Origin: Myxococcaceae bacterium
GTDB lineage: Bacteria > Myxococcota > Myxococcia > Myxococcales > Myxococcaceae
Reading direction: 5' to 3'
Length of the DNA stretch: 36,229 nucleotides
NCBI GenBank assembly: GCA_022842905.1
Contig: JALHOS010000025.1
Span: 1-36,229, forward strand
In this document: positions 25,066 to 35,783 of the stretch, piece after piece
How positions within the stretch are numbered: position 1 is the first letter of the stretch
How the letters are laid out: each line of letters starts with the position of its first letter
Made by a program: the position numbers and the translations under genes
The notes under the pieces: generated by a model
What the model was told of the DNA's origin: nothing
Database searches by the model: none
The model's input: only the letters and a program-made list of their open reading frames with translations

Positions 25066-26556
25066 TCAGCCCATCCACGTGGTGTCTTTTTGCAGCGCCC
25101 ACTTCGTCGTCACCTTGCGGGTGCGCGTCCAGAAGCGGAAGCCGTCCCAGCCGGTGATGTCACCCTGGCCAAAGCGTGAGTCATTCCAGCCTCCGAAGCT
25201 GAACGGCTCGCGGGGCACCGGAACGCCCACGTTGACGCCGCACATGCCGGCCTCCGCCCGCCGCATGACCTCGCGCGCCACGTGGCCGCTCGTCGTGTAC
25301 ACGCTGCAGGCATTGCCGAACGGGTTGCCGTTCTCGACCTTCATCGCCGCGTCCACGCTGGGCACGCGAATGATCGACAGCACCGGCCCGAAGATCTCCT
25401 CACACGCCGCCGCCATGGTCGGCTTCATGTGGTCGAGCACCGTCACGCCCACCCAGTTGCCGCCCGCCGTCGCCTTCTGCCCGCGGCCGTCGAGCAGGAT
25501 CTTCCCGCCGTCCTTCTCGACTCCGCCGATGTACTTGGTGATCCGCTCCACCGACGCGGGGGTGATGATCGGCCCCAGGTCCTTGCCGACTTCCATCTTC
25601 TTCGCGCGTTCGACCACCGCGGCGATGATGTGGTCGACGTTGCCCACCGCCATCAGCACGCTGGCCGCCATGCAGCGCTGCCCCGCGCAGCCGGTGAACG
25701 ACGCGACGATGTTCTCCGCCGTCAGGCCCACGTCGGCGTCCGGCACGACGATGAGGTGGTTCTTCGCCCCGCCCAGGCACAGCGCCCGCTTCCCGGTGGC
25801 CGACGCGCGGCCGTACACGGCCTTGGCGACCGGCGTCGAGCCCACGAAGCCCAGCGCCTTGATGCCCGGGTGATCCGCCAGCGCTTCCACCACCGCGCGG
25901 CCGCCCTGCACCAGCGAGAACACGCCCTTGGGCAGCCCAGCCTGCGTGAGGATCTCCGCCAGCCGCAGCGTGGTCAGCGGCACCCGCTCCGAAGGCTTGA
26001 GCACGAACGCGTTCCCCGCCACCAGCGCCTGCGGAATCATCCACAGGGGCACCATGAGCGGGAAGTTGAACGGGACGATGCCGGCCACCACGCCCAGCGC
26101 CTCGTGGGTCGTCTCACAGGTGACGCCCCGGCTGACCTCCAGCGTCTCCCCCGCGGCCAGGTTGGGCAGCGAGCAGCCGTACTCCAGGCACTCGATCGCC
26201 TTGGCCACCTCGGCCTTCGCTTCGTCGAAGAGCTTCCCGTTCTCGTGCGAGACGAGCCAGGACAGCTCGTCCATGTCCTTCATCATCAGCTCGCGCGCCC
26301 GGTACAGCACGTGCGCCCGGTCGCGCATGGGCAGCAGCTTCCACTCGGCCTGCGCCGCTTCCGCCGCCTTCACCGCCGCGTCCACGTCCGCCGCCGTCGA
26401 GAAGCGCACCGTCGCCATGGTCTTCCCGTGCCGCGGGTTGACCACGTTCATGGTCTCGGTGCCGCTCGGGTCGACCCACGCCCCGCCGATGTAGTTGCGG
26501 GCGTTGGTGAACTCGGTGAAGTCGTACGTCGTCGCGGTGAACTTGGGGATCGTCAT
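25066..26556 (-). CDS. mmsA: CoA-acylating methylmalonate-semialdehyde dehydrogenase
   Basis: A 496-aa aldehyde dehydrogenase of the MmsA/IolA group. It converts methylmalonate semialdehyde, or malonate semialdehyde, to propionyl-CoA or acetyl-CoA with release of CO2. The group is shown by FTGCAGQRCMAAS with the catalytic Cys at about 295, PFNFPLMVPLWMIPQAL near 165, ALGFVGSTPVAK near 225 and the C-terminal NVGVPVPREPFSFGGW. It lies between dihydropyrimidinase and aminotransferase genes with 45- and 22-base gaps, so it closes the route from pyrimidines to central metabolism. Relatives serve valine and inositol breakdown, but the position in the operon makes pyrimidine carbon the likely substrate. 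Confidence 0.94.
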   Translation of the reverse strand: MTIPKFTATTYDFTEFTNARNYIGGAWVDPSGTETMNVVNPRHGKTMATVRFSTAADVDAAVKAAEAAQAEWKLLPMRDRAHVLYRARELMMKDMDELSWLVSHENGKLFDEAKAEVAKAIECLEYGCSLPNLAAGETLEVSRGVTCETTHEALGVVAGIVPFNFPLMVPLWMIPQALVAGNAFVLKPSERVPLTTLRLAEILTQAGLPKGVFSLVQGGRAVVEALADHPGIKALGFVGSTPVAKAVYGRASATGKRALCLGGAKNHLIVVPDADVGLTAENIVASFTGCAGQRCMAASVLMAVGNVDHIIAAVVERAKKMEVGKDLGPIITPASVERITKYIGGVEKDGGKILLDGRGQKATAGGNWVGVTVLDHMKPTMAAACEEIFGPVLSIIRVPSVDAAMKVENGNPFGNACSVYTTSGHVAREVMRRAEAGMCGVNVGVPVPREPFSFGGWNDSRFGQGDITGWDGFRFWTRTRKVTTKWALQKDTTWMG

Positions 26557-26601
26557 GGTGCGCTTCTTTCGGTGTGCAGGACTGCGGAGAGTGTGAGGGA
26601 T

Positions 26602-28077
<1,476 letters not shown>

Positions 28078-28947
28078 CTACGCCTTGCGGTGCAGCTCCG
28101 CGTACGCGTCGGGCCGACGGTCACGGAAGAACTGCCACTTGTTGCGGATCTCGTCGATCTGGCTCAGGTCCAGGTCCGCCACGAGCAGCTCGTCCTTGTC
28201 TTCGCTCGCCGTCGCCACGAACTCACCGCGCGGGTTGACGAAGTAGCTCGTGCCGTAGAACTTGCCGATGTTCCAGGGCCCCTCGGTCCCGACGCGGTTG
28301 CTCGCCGCGACGAAGTAGCCGTTGGCCACCGCGTGCGCGGGCTGCTCCAGCTTCCACAGGTACTGCGAGACGCCGGCGACGGTGGCCGACGGGTTGAAGA
28401 CGATCTCCGCGCCGTTGAGGCCCAGGCAGCGCGCGCCCTCGGGGAAGTGGCGGTCGTAACAAATGTAGACGCCCACCGTGGCGTAGCGCGTCTTGAAGAC
28501 CGGGTAGCCGCCGTCGCCCGGGGTGAAGAAGAACTTCTCCCAGAAACCCGCGACCTGCGGAATGTGTTGCTTGCGGTACTTGCCCAGGTACTTGCCGTCG
28601 GCGTCGATGACCGCCGCGGTGTTGAAGTACACGCCGCGCATGGCCTTCTCGTAGACGGGCACCACCATGGCCATGTCGTACTTGCGAGCGATCGGCGCCA
28701 GGCGTTCGACCGTGGGTCCGGGCACGCTCTCGGCGGCCTCGTACCAGCGCGCGTCTTGGCTCGGGCAGAAGTAGGGGCCGTTGAAGATCTCCTGCAGCCC
28801 CAAGATCTGCACCTTCTTCTTCCCCGCCTCTTCGATGAAGGGCAGGTGCTTCTGGAACATCGCCTCCTGGATCTCCGCGACCGGCCGCTTCTCGTCGTTG
28901 AGTGGGTTGCTGCACTGAATCAGCCCGCAGCGGACGACGTTCGACAT
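28078..28947 (-). CDS. beta-ureidopropionase (nitrilase family)
   Basis: A 289-aa carbon-nitrogen hydrolase with the family triad Glu53 (LQEIFNG), Lys126 (KYRKQHIPQ) and Cys163 (YICYDRHFPE). It would hydrolyse N-carbamoyl-beta-alanine or N-carbamoyl-beta-aminoisobutyrate to the beta-amino acid, CO2 and ammonia. N-carbamoylputrescine amidase is the nearest alternative in the family, but the operon with dihydropyrimidinase and PreTA strongly favours the pyrimidine route. It is the first gene of the six-gene operon; a 96-base spacer separates it from the lipoprotein gene upstream on the same strand. GGGGG stands about 5 bases before the ATG. Confidence 0.93.
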   Translation of the reverse strand: MSNVVRCGLIQCSNPLNDEKRPVAEIQEAMFQKHLPFIEEAGKKKVQILGLQEIFNGPYFCPSQDARWYEAAESVPGPTVERLAPIARKYDMAMVVPVYEKAMRGVYFNTAAVIDADGKYLGKYRKQHIPQVAGFWEKFFFTPGDGGYPVFKTRYATVGVYICYDRHFPEGARCLGLNGAEIVFNPSATVAGVSQYLWKLEQPAHAVANGYFVAASNRVGTEGPWNIGKFYGTSYFVNPRGEFVATASEDKDELLVADLDLSQIDEIRNKWQFFRDRRPDAYAELHRKA

Positions 28948-28991
28948 GGTGCCCCCGAGGAGGAAAGACGGCGTGTTGAAAAGGCGCCGCT

Positions 28992-29020
28992 ACTTACGGG
29001 GTCGGTCTGGAATTGTGCAA
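28992..29020 (-). promoter_or_regulatory. possible promoter of the pyrimidine operon
   Basis: On the minus strand TTGCAC (29020-29015) is followed after 17 bases by GTAAGT (28997-28992), about 45 bases before the beta-ureidopropionase ATG. The -35 box is close to the sigma-70 consensus but the -10 box is poor. The only reason to propose a promoter here is the long spacer before the operon's first gene. No operator-like inverted repeat was recognised. Confidence 0.22.
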
Positions 29021-29043
29021 GAGGCCCGCACGAGGGCGTCGCC

Positions 29044-31962
29044 TCAGGGCGCGAACTCGATGAACGTGGGTAGGAACGCCGCCGTGCCGCGCGAGCTGCC
29101 GCGCACCAGGCTGAACGCCAGTCCCGGCGAGGTGAGGTCGGGGACCAGCACCCCAGTCGCCGCGCCGGTCGCGTCGTCTTCGCCTGCGTCGGGCGCGAAG
29201 TACGAGACCTGCCCCCACGACTGGCCGCCCATGCCCTGGCCACCCAACCACGTCAGCGATCGATCGAGCGCCACGACGCGCGTGGCCGCCACGGGGAGCA
29301 CCCCGGTACCAGGGCCGAGCAGCACCGCGCCCGTCGCCGCAACCACCTGCGCCGCCCACGGCCAACGAATGCGCTGCACGCTGACGCGCCGAAGCACCGT
29401 TCCGTTCAGGCACGTTGCGTCAGCGAGGCCTCGGTTCACTTGGACGTCCGTCATGGACGGCGTCGCGGTGAAGCTGCGCCCGCAGACGTGGTTGCCCGTC
29501 ACGTTCGCCTGCACGGACGTGAGCACCGAGGTCGCAGTCAGCGACGCAGCGGGCCCCGGCACCGGCGTGTTCCACGCCACCGCGTTCGTGGCGAGCCACT
29601 GGTCGACGTGATCGACACCGCCGGGCTCGGCCAGTTCCACCACTTGGACGGACACCGCATTGCTCGCAGAGTCGTTCGGTGCGATCGCCGTGACCGTGAA
29701 GCCGCCGCCGTCCAGGACCGCCGCGTAGTGATCGTGATCCTCCGCCGTCCCACCGGTCTGGGAGTAACTCAAGAGGACGAAGCTGCGGCCCGTGACCAGC
29801 CCAGGGACGGCCGTGACCGAAGCGTCCGGCGCCAGCCCCCACCAGTGCCGCACTGACAGCCCACCCGCATCCGCTGGCCGGCCGAAGGACACCGTCTGCC
29901 ACTGGACGCGCACGGCGCCCGTCGCAGCTGCTCGCGAGCACACGACGAACACGCCGGCGTCGGCCTCCAGGTGGCACTCCGTGGCCATGGTGTTCGGCTC
30001 GACGCCGTCACTCGTGCTCTGCATCACCAGGAACGTGCGCGACACGTCGTCACCCGGAACGGGCGGAGCCACCACACAACGCCGCGACGTCGCCCCGACC
30101 AAGGAACAGTCTCCCCGGCGCACCAGCGGCAGCGGCACCACCGAGAAGACGCTCGCAGGCCCACCGTCTTCGAGCGCTCGTACCGGCACCGACGCGTCGC
30201 CGGGGCCCGAGAGCCCCTTCAGGTGGCCGACCACCGAGCTCTCTCCGTCCGCGAAGGTCAAGGTGAGCGCTCCGGTTTCCGGGCCGCAGCGCGCGTCTTG
30301 TGCGAACGCGACGCGCGCGCCCCGTGGCGTCTCGACACCGGCCACCAGCACCCCGCGGAGGTGCAGCCCGCCGTCCGGCATGCGCCGCGAGAACGTGACG
30401 GGCACACAGCCGCCCGCTTCGATCACGGTCGGCGGCAGAGCGGCTTCGATCGTCACGCCCCCCGACAACGACACGCCGACGCTCGCCGTCGGCAACCCGG
30501 CGGCCGTGGCCTCGAAGGCGCCGAACCCCGATCCTCCAAAGCGAACGCTCCCCCCGCCACCGCCGTCGAGGAGCGGGAGTGGACCGGCCAGCGTGGCGCC
30601 GCAGCTCGGGTCCGTGAAGAACTCCGCCGCCAGCGTTCCCGGGGCAGCGCTGAGCGCGGCGTCGACCGGGGCCGTGGCCACGTTCCCAAACCGGTCGAAG
30701 GCGCGCAGCGCGAACGGCAGACACTCGAAGCGGCGCACGGCGGGATCCCACCGCCCAAAGGAAAGCTGCTGCGGCGGACCAGGTGAGACCTGAACCAACC
30801 GCTGGCCCGCGTCGGTCCCCGCGAACTGCGCCGCCACCACGGCGGTGCCTGCAACGGTGCTGCGAAAGAACACCGGCAGGCTGCGAGTTCCGCTGAACGC
30901 CTGGAGCGTCGCCACGGGCGTCGCGCACCCGCCGTCGGCGAACAGCGCACCGCCGCCTGCAAAGAACGTGACCGAGATCGAGCCGCCGTCGACCGCCGTG
31001 GGGTTCCCAAACCGGTCGAACACGCTGAGGCTCCCTGGCGCGCAGTCGCCGGCCACGACGGCGGGCGGGAGCGCGAGCTCCGCGGCGACGGCGGGGCCCG
31101 GCACGATCCGAAGGGAGCGCGCCGCTGGGGCGAAGTCCCACTCGGCGGACAGCGTGAGGGCACCGGCGTCCTTTGCGCGGAGCCAGGCACGAGCGACCGC
31201 CGAGTTCGGCAGAATCGCCGTCACGCCACCGTCGAGACGGCTGTCACACAGCGCGCTCGAGAACAGCACGTCTGCTGGCCCCGCCGACGTCGCGGCGGCG
31301 AAGCGAACCTGGTCGCGCCCGTCGAACAGCAGCCCGCCGTCTGCCCGCGCGCGCGCGACCTCGACCAACGCGCAGACCCCGGCGGTGACTTCGGGGCCCG
31401 GCTCGGTGAAGTGCAGCCGCTGCGCGCACAGTGCCGAGGCGCCACACTGCGGGTCGTCGCACCCTCGCCGCCCGTCGCAGTTGGCGTCGACGAGCAGCTG
31501 GCACTGCTCCGTGGCCAGCGGGCTGACGGCCGGATCGCCGTCGTTACAGTCCCCGCCACCGGCATCTGCGGCGCGAACGCCGTCGCCGTCCTCGTCGACC
31601 ACGCGCACGACGAGCGTCACCGACGCCGCGCCGCCGTCCCCGAAGATCGCCTCCCGCCGCTCGGACTCGCCCCGGACGATCTTGGGCGCGTCCTCACAAC
31701 GGCTGAGCACCTGCGCCTGGAACCACAGCGCCGAGCGCCGCTTCGGGTCCGAGAACCCCAGCACGTACCGACTGCCGCCGTCGCGCACCAGCCGCGTCGC
31801 CCGAATCGGCGTCGCTTCCCCGTCCTGGGCCGCGACCTCGATGCATTCACCGGGCAAGGTCGGGCGATCGAGCACCTCCACCCCGACGAACGGCGCCCCG
31901 CCGCAGGCAGCGCAGGTCAGGGCGACGAAACAGAGGCCAGAGGCGCGCACGGGAGCGGGCAC
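29044..31962 (-). CDS. MopE-motif lipoprotein with Ig-like repeats
   Basis: A large predicted surface lipoprotein, 972 aa from the GTG at 31962. The signal (VPAPVRASGLCFVALTCAAC) ends in a CAAC lipobox-like site. The first domain (to about residue 125) resembles that of the lipoprotein at 10245-12242, with two cysteines 49 residues apart and a Trp 9 residues before the second. Then comes the MopE-type motif (DEDGDG, DCNDGDP, DANCDG). From about 190 to 640 there are repeated Ig-like domains containing FDRFGNP or FDRFGNV, each with a cysteine near its start. The C-terminal 300 residues contain a different beta domain. The open frame extends 67 codons upstream into the permease leader, but that part has no signal character; GTG 31950 is an alternative. 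It stands between the pyrimidine operon and the permease, with no obvious functional link. Confidence 0.82.
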   Translation of the reverse strand: MPAPVRASGLCFVALTCAACGGAPFVGVEVLDRPTLPGECIEVAAQDGEATPIRATRLVRDGGSRYVLGFSDPKRRSALWFQAQVLSRCEDAPKIVRGESERREAIFGDGGAASVTLVVRVVDEDGDGVRAADAGGGDCNDGDPAVSPLATEQCQLLVDANCDGRRGCDDPQCGASALCAQRLHFTEPGPEVTAGVCALVEVARARADGGLLFDGRDQVRFAAATSAGPADVLFSSALCDSRLDGGVTAILPNSAVARAWLRAKDAGALTLSAEWDFAPAARSLRIVPGPAVAAELALPPAVVAGDCAPGSLSVFDRFGNPTAVDGGSISVTFFAGGGALFADGGCATPVATLQAFSGTRSLPVFFRSTVAGTAVVAAQFAGTDAGQRLVQVSPGPPQQLSFGRWDPAVRRFECLPFALRAFDRFGNVATAPVDAALSAAPGTLAAEFFTDPSCGATLAGPLPLLDGGGGGSVRFGGSGFGAFEATAAGLPTASVGVSLSGGVTIEAALPPTVIEAGGCVPVTFSRRMPDGGLHLRGVLVAGVETPRGARVAFAQDARCGPETGALTLTFADGESSVVGHLKGLSGPGDASVPVRALEDGGPASVFSVVPLPLVRRGDCSLVGATSRRCVVAPPVPGDDVSRTFLVMQSTSDGVEPNTMATECHLEADAGVFVVCSRAAATGAVRVQWQTVSFGRPADAGGLSVRHWWGLAPDASVTAVPGLVTGRSFVLLSYSQTGGTAEDHDHYAAVLDGGGFTVTAIAPNDSASNAVSVQVVELAEPGGVDHVDQWLATNAVAWNTPVPGPAASLTATSVLTSVQANVTGNHVCGRSFTATPSMTDVQVNRGLADATCLNGTVLRRVSVQRIRWPWAAQVVAATGAVLLGPGTGVLPVAATRVVALDRSLTWLGGQGMGGQSWGQVSYFAPDAGEDDATGAATGVLVPDLTSPGLAFSLVRGSSRGTAAFLPTFIEFAP
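30682..31020. repeat. identical 18-mers in Ig-like domains
   Basis: GTTCCCAAACCGGTCGAA occurs at 30682-30699 and again at 31003-31020, 321 bases apart, encoding FDRFGN on the minus strand in two Ig-like domains. Flanks differ strongly, so either recent short conversion or codon-level conservation preserved it. Confidence 0.6.
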
Positions 31963-32029
31963 GCTACCAAAGCCCAGCGGCCATGCCGATTGCGTCCACC
32001 GGCCGGTGTCAGGCAAGAGGGCAGCGCAC

Positions 32030-33496
32030 ATGGGGCCTCGCCAGACCGAACATGCCGACGGACGGGTGGAGCTGACGGCCGACGTCCGGCTGGACGATCC
32101 CGCGCTCTTCAACGAGGACTTGAAGCCGACCCGCGTCGAAGAGCGGACCTGGTCGACGTACACCTACGCCGCGCTGTGGGTGTCCATGGCGCACTGCATT
32201 CCCACGTACATGCTGGCGTCCGGCCTCATCGGCAGCGGCATGAACTGGTGGCAGGCGCTGGTCACGATCCTCGTGGGCAACGTGATCGTGCTGGCGCCGA
32301 TCCTCCTCAACAGCCACCCGGGGACGAAGTACGGCATTCCGTTCCCGGTCTTCGCGCGGGCGGCGTACGGCGTGTTCGGCGCGAACGTGCCGGCGCTCAT
32401 GCGCGCGGTGGTGGCCTGCGGGTGGTTCGGCATCAACGCGTGGATCGGCGGGCAGGCGCTGCAGACGTTCCTCAAGGCGGTGTGGAGCGGGTGGCCCGAG
32501 CTGCTCGGCGCGGGCAAGGTCGGCGGGCACCTGCCGACCGAATGGCTCACGTTCCTGCTCTTCTGGGCCCTCAACATCCTCATCATCTACCGGGGCATGG
32601 AGCTGCTGCGGAAAGTCGAGAACTGGGCCGCGCCGTACGTGCTGGTGATGACCGGCGTGCTCGTCGCCTGGGCGGTGTGGAAGGCCGGCGGGCTGGGGCG
32701 GATCATGACGGACAGCGGGAAGTTCCCGACGCTGGCGAGCTTCTGGCCCATCTTCGTGCCCAGCGTGACGGCGATGATCGGCTTCTGGGCGACGCTGTCG
32801 CTCAACATGCCGGACTTCACCCGCTTCGGCCGTTCTCAGCGGGAACAGGCGCTGGGGCAGACCGTGGCGCTGCCGACGACCATGACGGTCTTCGCGGCCA
32901 TGGGCGTCGTCATCACCAGCGCGTCAGAGGTCATTTACGGGAAGGCGCTGTGGGACCCGATCGAGCTGGTCGGCAAGTTCGACTCGGCGTGGGTGGTCGC
33001 GGTGTCCATGTTCACGGTCGTCGTGGCGACGCTGGCGGTGAACATCGCCGCGAACGTGGTGTCACCCGCCAACGACTTCGCGAACGTGATGCCGGGGAAG
33101 ATCAGCTTCCGGACCGGCGGCCTCATCACCGGCGTGCTCGGCATCGCCATGATGCCGTGGAAGCTCATCGCCGACCCCAGCGGGTACATCTTCAACTGGC
33201 TGCTCGGGTACTCCGGCGGGCTGGGCGCGATCGCCGGGGTGCTGGTCGTCGACTACTGGGTGATTCGCAAGACGAAGCTCGAGCTGGCCGACCTGTACGC
33301 CCGACACGGTGTGTACACGTTCACCAAAGGCTTCAACGTGCCGGCGATCGTCGCGACGGCGGTCGGCTGCGCGCTGGCGTGGGGGGGCTTGGTGGTGGAC
33401 GCCCTCAAGCCGCTCTTCGACTACGCGTGGTTCGTCGGGGCGTTCGCGGCGGCCGGTTGTTACTGGGTGCTCATGCGCAGGGCGAAGCCCGCATGA
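32030..33496 (+). CDS. NCS1-family nucleobase (uracil/cytosine/allantoin-type) permease
   Basis: Inner-membrane symporter of 488 aa with 12 hydrophobic segments. NCS1 features include NEDLKPTRVEERTWSTYTYAALW at the start, PVFARAAYGVFGAN with helix-3 contacts, CGWFGINAWIGGQAL, the SLNMPDFTRFGRS loop and NVVSPANDFANV. These resemble bacterial uracil, allantoin or hydantoin carriers rather than codB, and the nearby uracil/thymine degradation operon favours a pyrimidine or hydantoin substrate. ATG 32030 has AAGAGG about 10 bases upstream. The gene is divergent from the lipoprotein gene (67-base spacer), and its stop overlaps the kinase ATG (ATGA), so the two proteins are translated together. Confidence 0.92.
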   Translation: MGPRQTEHADGRVELTADVRLDDPALFNEDLKPTRVEERTWSTYTYAALWVSMAHCIPTYMLASGLIGSGMNWWQALVTILVGNVIVLAPILLNSHPGTKYGIPFPVFARAAYGVFGANVPALMRAVVACGWFGINAWIGGQALQTFLKAVWSGWPELLGAGKVGGHLPTEWLTFLLFWALNILIIYRGMELLRKVENWAAPYVLVMTGVLVAWAVWKAGGLGRIMTDSGKFPTLASFWPIFVPSVTAMIGFWATLSLNMPDFTRFGRSQREQALGQTVALPTTMTVFAAMGVVITSASEVIYGKALWDPIELVGKFDSAWVVAVSMFTVVVATLAVNIAANVVSPANDFANVMPGKISFRTGGLITGVLGIAMMPWKLIADPSGYIFNWLLGYSGGLGAIAGVLVVDYWVIRKTKLELADLYARHGVYTFTKGFNVPAIVATAVGCALAWGGLVVDALKPLFDYAWFVGAFAAAGCYWVLMRRAKPA

Positions 33497-35169
33497 CCAC
33501 CGACGTGCTCGACACCGCGCCCGACCCGTTGGTCGGCGTGACGATCGATCACCGGTTCAAGATCACCGGGCTCATCGGCAAGGGCGCCATGGGCCGCGTG
33601 TACCGCGCGGTGCAAATGCCGCTCAACCGGCCGGTGGCGCTCAAGGTCCTGGACTCGAGCCGCGGCCCGGGGCGTGAGCAGGCCTTCGTGCAGCGGTTTC
33701 TGGTCGAAGCGGCGCTGACGGCCAAGCTGTCACACCCCAACACGATCCGCGTGCTGGACTACGGCGTGACCCCCGAAGGCCTGTTCTACCTGGCCATGGA
33801 GCACCTGGACGGGGAGACGCTGGAGAGCCTGCTCAAGAAAGGCCCCCTGCCCTGGCGGCGCGTGCTCAGCATTGGCCAGCAGACGGCGCGGGCGCTGCGC
33901 GAAGCGCACGGGCTGGGCGTGGTGCACCGGGACCTCAAGCCCGGGAACATCATGCTGCTGAGCGCCGACGACGAGACGGATCACGTCAAGGTGCTCGACT
34001 TTGGGCTGGTGAAGTCCTTCGTCGAGGGGCACGAGCTCGAAGGCCGAGCGATCACCCAGCAAGGCATGCTCATGGGCTCGCCGCCGTACATGGCGCCGGA
34101 GCAAGGGGAGCAGAACGTCGCCGACCCGCGCAGCGACGTGTACAGCTTGGGTGTCGTGCTGTTCGAAGCGCTGCAGGGCAGGCCGCCCTTCGTCGGCAAG
34201 CAGCCGCTGGAGATCATCCTCAAGCACGTGCACGACCCCGTCCCGCAAATGTTCCAGCCCATGGGGCTCGAGCCCATTCCAGCGAGGCTCGAGGCGCTGG
34301 TGCGGCGCTGTCTGGCCAAGTCGCCGATGGATCGCTTTCAGTCCATGGACGAGCTGCTGCAGGCGTTCAGCGAGCTGCTCCAGCTGCCGGTGCCGACGCC
34401 GGTGGCCATGCCGGCGCAGGTGCGCGCGCTGACGCCGAAGGGGCCGCCGGAGATCAGCCCTCCGCTGACGTCGGGGTCCGCCATTCCGTACGTGCCGTTG
34501 CCGCCGCCCGCGCCGGGGCAGCCCCAGCCGGCGCCCTACGTGACCGGGGCCGTGGAGTTCCCCGAGCGGCCGAAGTCGAACGTCGGAGTGCTGGTGGCGG
34601 CGGCGGCGGTGCTCGGCGCGCTGGTGGGTGGGCTGCTGCTGTGGGTGCTGCCCCTCTCGAAGCGCGACGCCGCCGCGCCTGCGCCGGGCGTGGACACGTC
34701 GGTGCAAGACGACATGGCGCCGCTGCCGCTGCCGAGCGCTCCAGGGCTCGATCAGCCGCCGAGCGGTCGGGTGCTCTTCCACGTCGAAACGGAGCCGTCT
34801 GGCGTCGCGGTGAGCGTCGACGGGGAGCTGCTCGGGACGACGCCACTCGACGCCGAGCTGCCGGCGAAGCCCGACGGGAGCGCCGTCGCCGAATTCGTGC
34901 TGAGCAAGGCCGGCTTCGTGACGGTCACCGTGCGCGCGCAGGGGAAGGGGCGCGTGGCGCTCCGCCAGTCGCTGGCCGTGGCGCCGGAGGAGGACTTGCC
35001 GACAGTGGAGCGACTGCCTCCGGAGAAGCGCCGCGCCAAGCGGGTCGAGCAGAGGCCCGAGGGCAGCTCGCCCAAGCCCTCCAAGCTCAATGAGCTGGAC
35101 GACCCGATGGCGCCGCACGAGCCACCGAGCCAAGGTGAGCTCAAGCGGCCGCGCGCCGACGGTCCTTGA
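33493..35169 (+). CDS. membrane Ser/Thr protein kinase with PEGA domain
   Basis: Hanks-type kinase of 558 aa. The kinase domain (about 20-290) has IGKGAMGRVY, VALKVL, HRDLKPGN with catalytic Asp147, LDFGLVKSF and GSPPYMAPEQ, so it appears catalytically intact. A Pro-rich linker leads to one transmembrane helix (about 364-386, VGVLVAAAAVLGALVGGLLL). Outside the membrane stands a PEGA domain (about 424-500, VLFHVETEPSGVAVSVDGELLG), followed by a charged Lys/Arg/Pro tail. PEGA domains often bind surface layers or the periplasmic side of signalling proteins. The start overlaps the permease stop, which suggests the kinase is tied to nucleobase uptake or pyrimidine sensing; that link is inferred. 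Confidence 0.94.
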   Translation: MTTDVLDTAPDPLVGVTIDHRFKITGLIGKGAMGRVYRAVQMPLNRPVALKVLDSSRGPGREQAFVQRFLVEAALTAKLSHPNTIRVLDYGVTPEGLFYLAMEHLDGETLESLLKKGPLPWRRVLSIGQQTARALREAHGLGVVHRDLKPGNIMLLSADDETDHVKVLDFGLVKSFVEGHELEGRAITQQGMLMGSPPYMAPEQGEQNVADPRSDVYSLGVVLFEALQGRPPFVGKQPLEIILKHVHDPVPQMFQPMGLEPIPARLEALVRRCLAKSPMDRFQSMDELLQAFSELLQLPVPTPVAMPAQVRALTPKGPPEISPPLTSGSAIPYVPLPPPAPGQPQPAPYVTGAVEFPERPKSNVGVLVAAAAVLGALVGGLLLWVLPLSKRDAAAPAPGVDTSVQDDMAPLPLPSAPGLDQPPSGRVLFHVETEPSGVAVSVDGELLGTTPLDAELPAKPDGSAVAEFVLSKAGFVTVTVRAQGKGRVALRQSLAVAPEEDLPTVERLPPEKRRAKRVEQRPEGSSPKPSKLNELDDPMAPHEPPSQGELKRPRADGP

Positions 35170-35334
35170 GGTCCCCGCCCGCGACGGCGCGAAGCCGATT
35201 GCCGTGAAGCACCGCGCCGCTCGTCACGATGCTTGGACTAAGCCGCAGATGGACGACCCGGCTCCCGTTCGGCGACCGCCGCGCAGAGCCCGACCGGCTC
35301 CGGCAGCGCCACCGTCGCTCGGCACTCCTTCCAC

Positions 35335-35351
35335 GACGCGCGCGGCGCGTC
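35335..35351. terminator. GC-rich hairpin at convergent gene ends
   Basis: GACGCGC and GCGCGTC form a perfect 7-bp stem with a 3-base loop at the end of the minus-strand basic protein gene (its stop is at 35350-35352), facing the kinase gene end at 35169. No T-run follows, so it may act only as a weak or Rho-dependent signal. The remaining 180-base spacer shows nothing else. Confidence 0.28.
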
Positions 35352-35760
35352 AGCGGAGGAACAGCAGCCCGCGCGCCGTCTTGCGCAGGGCCCGTGCCGG
35401 CAGCGCCTTGCTCAGCGCCCGGGGCACCTTGGTCACCTTGCGCAGCGTCTTGCCCGCGCCACGCGTCGAGTTCTTCACCAGGTCCTTCAGCGCGCCGTCC
35501 TTGCGCTTGCGCGCCGAGCGGTTCGACCGCCGAACGTACGTGTCGAGGCCGTCGGACACCGCGTTGGCCAGGCGCTTGGCCGCCTTGGACACGCCAAACT
35601 CTGCGCGCCCGGGCACCTTGAAGCGGGACGAATAGCGGCGCTTCTTGCGCTTCTTCTTGCCGAGCACCAACGGGCCGGCGAGGGGGAGCGGCTCAGCGGC
35701 GCCGGCGGACTGGGGAGCGGCGGGCGCGGCAGGGGTCGTGGTCACGGCGTTCGTGGTCAT
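35350..35760 (-). CDS. small basic protein, DUF6312-like
   Basis: A 136-aa, strongly basic protein. The first 40 residues are Ala/Pro/Thr-rich, then LGKKKRKKRRYSSRFKVPGR opens a folded part with a tract YVRRSNRSARKRKDGALKDLVKN and further Lys/Arg helices. The spacing of SNRSxRKRKDG resembles my memory of DUF6312, a small family often next to DUF6200, so the label is tentative. Predicted role might involve nucleic acid or an acidic surface, because of the charge. ATG 35760 is chosen for GGAG six bases upstream; GTG 35787 would overlap the preceding stop codon by GTGA. It lies downstream of the DUF6200-like gene in one operon. Confidence 0.65.
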   Translation of the reverse strand: MTTNAVTTTPAAPAAPQSAGAAEPLPLAGPLVLGKKKRKKRRYSSRFKVPGRAEFGVSKAAKRLANAVSDGLDTYVRRSNRSARKRKDGALKDLVKNSTRGAGKTLRKVTKVPRALSKALPARALRKTARGLLFLR

Positions 35761-35783
35761 GGCTTTCTCCGAAGTGGGGCTGC

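Noticed and set aside
31963-32163. Upstream extension of the Ig-like lipoprotein to ATG 32163
   Set aside because: It would overlap the permease start and its ribosome site, and it puts 67 polar residues in front of the signal peptide.
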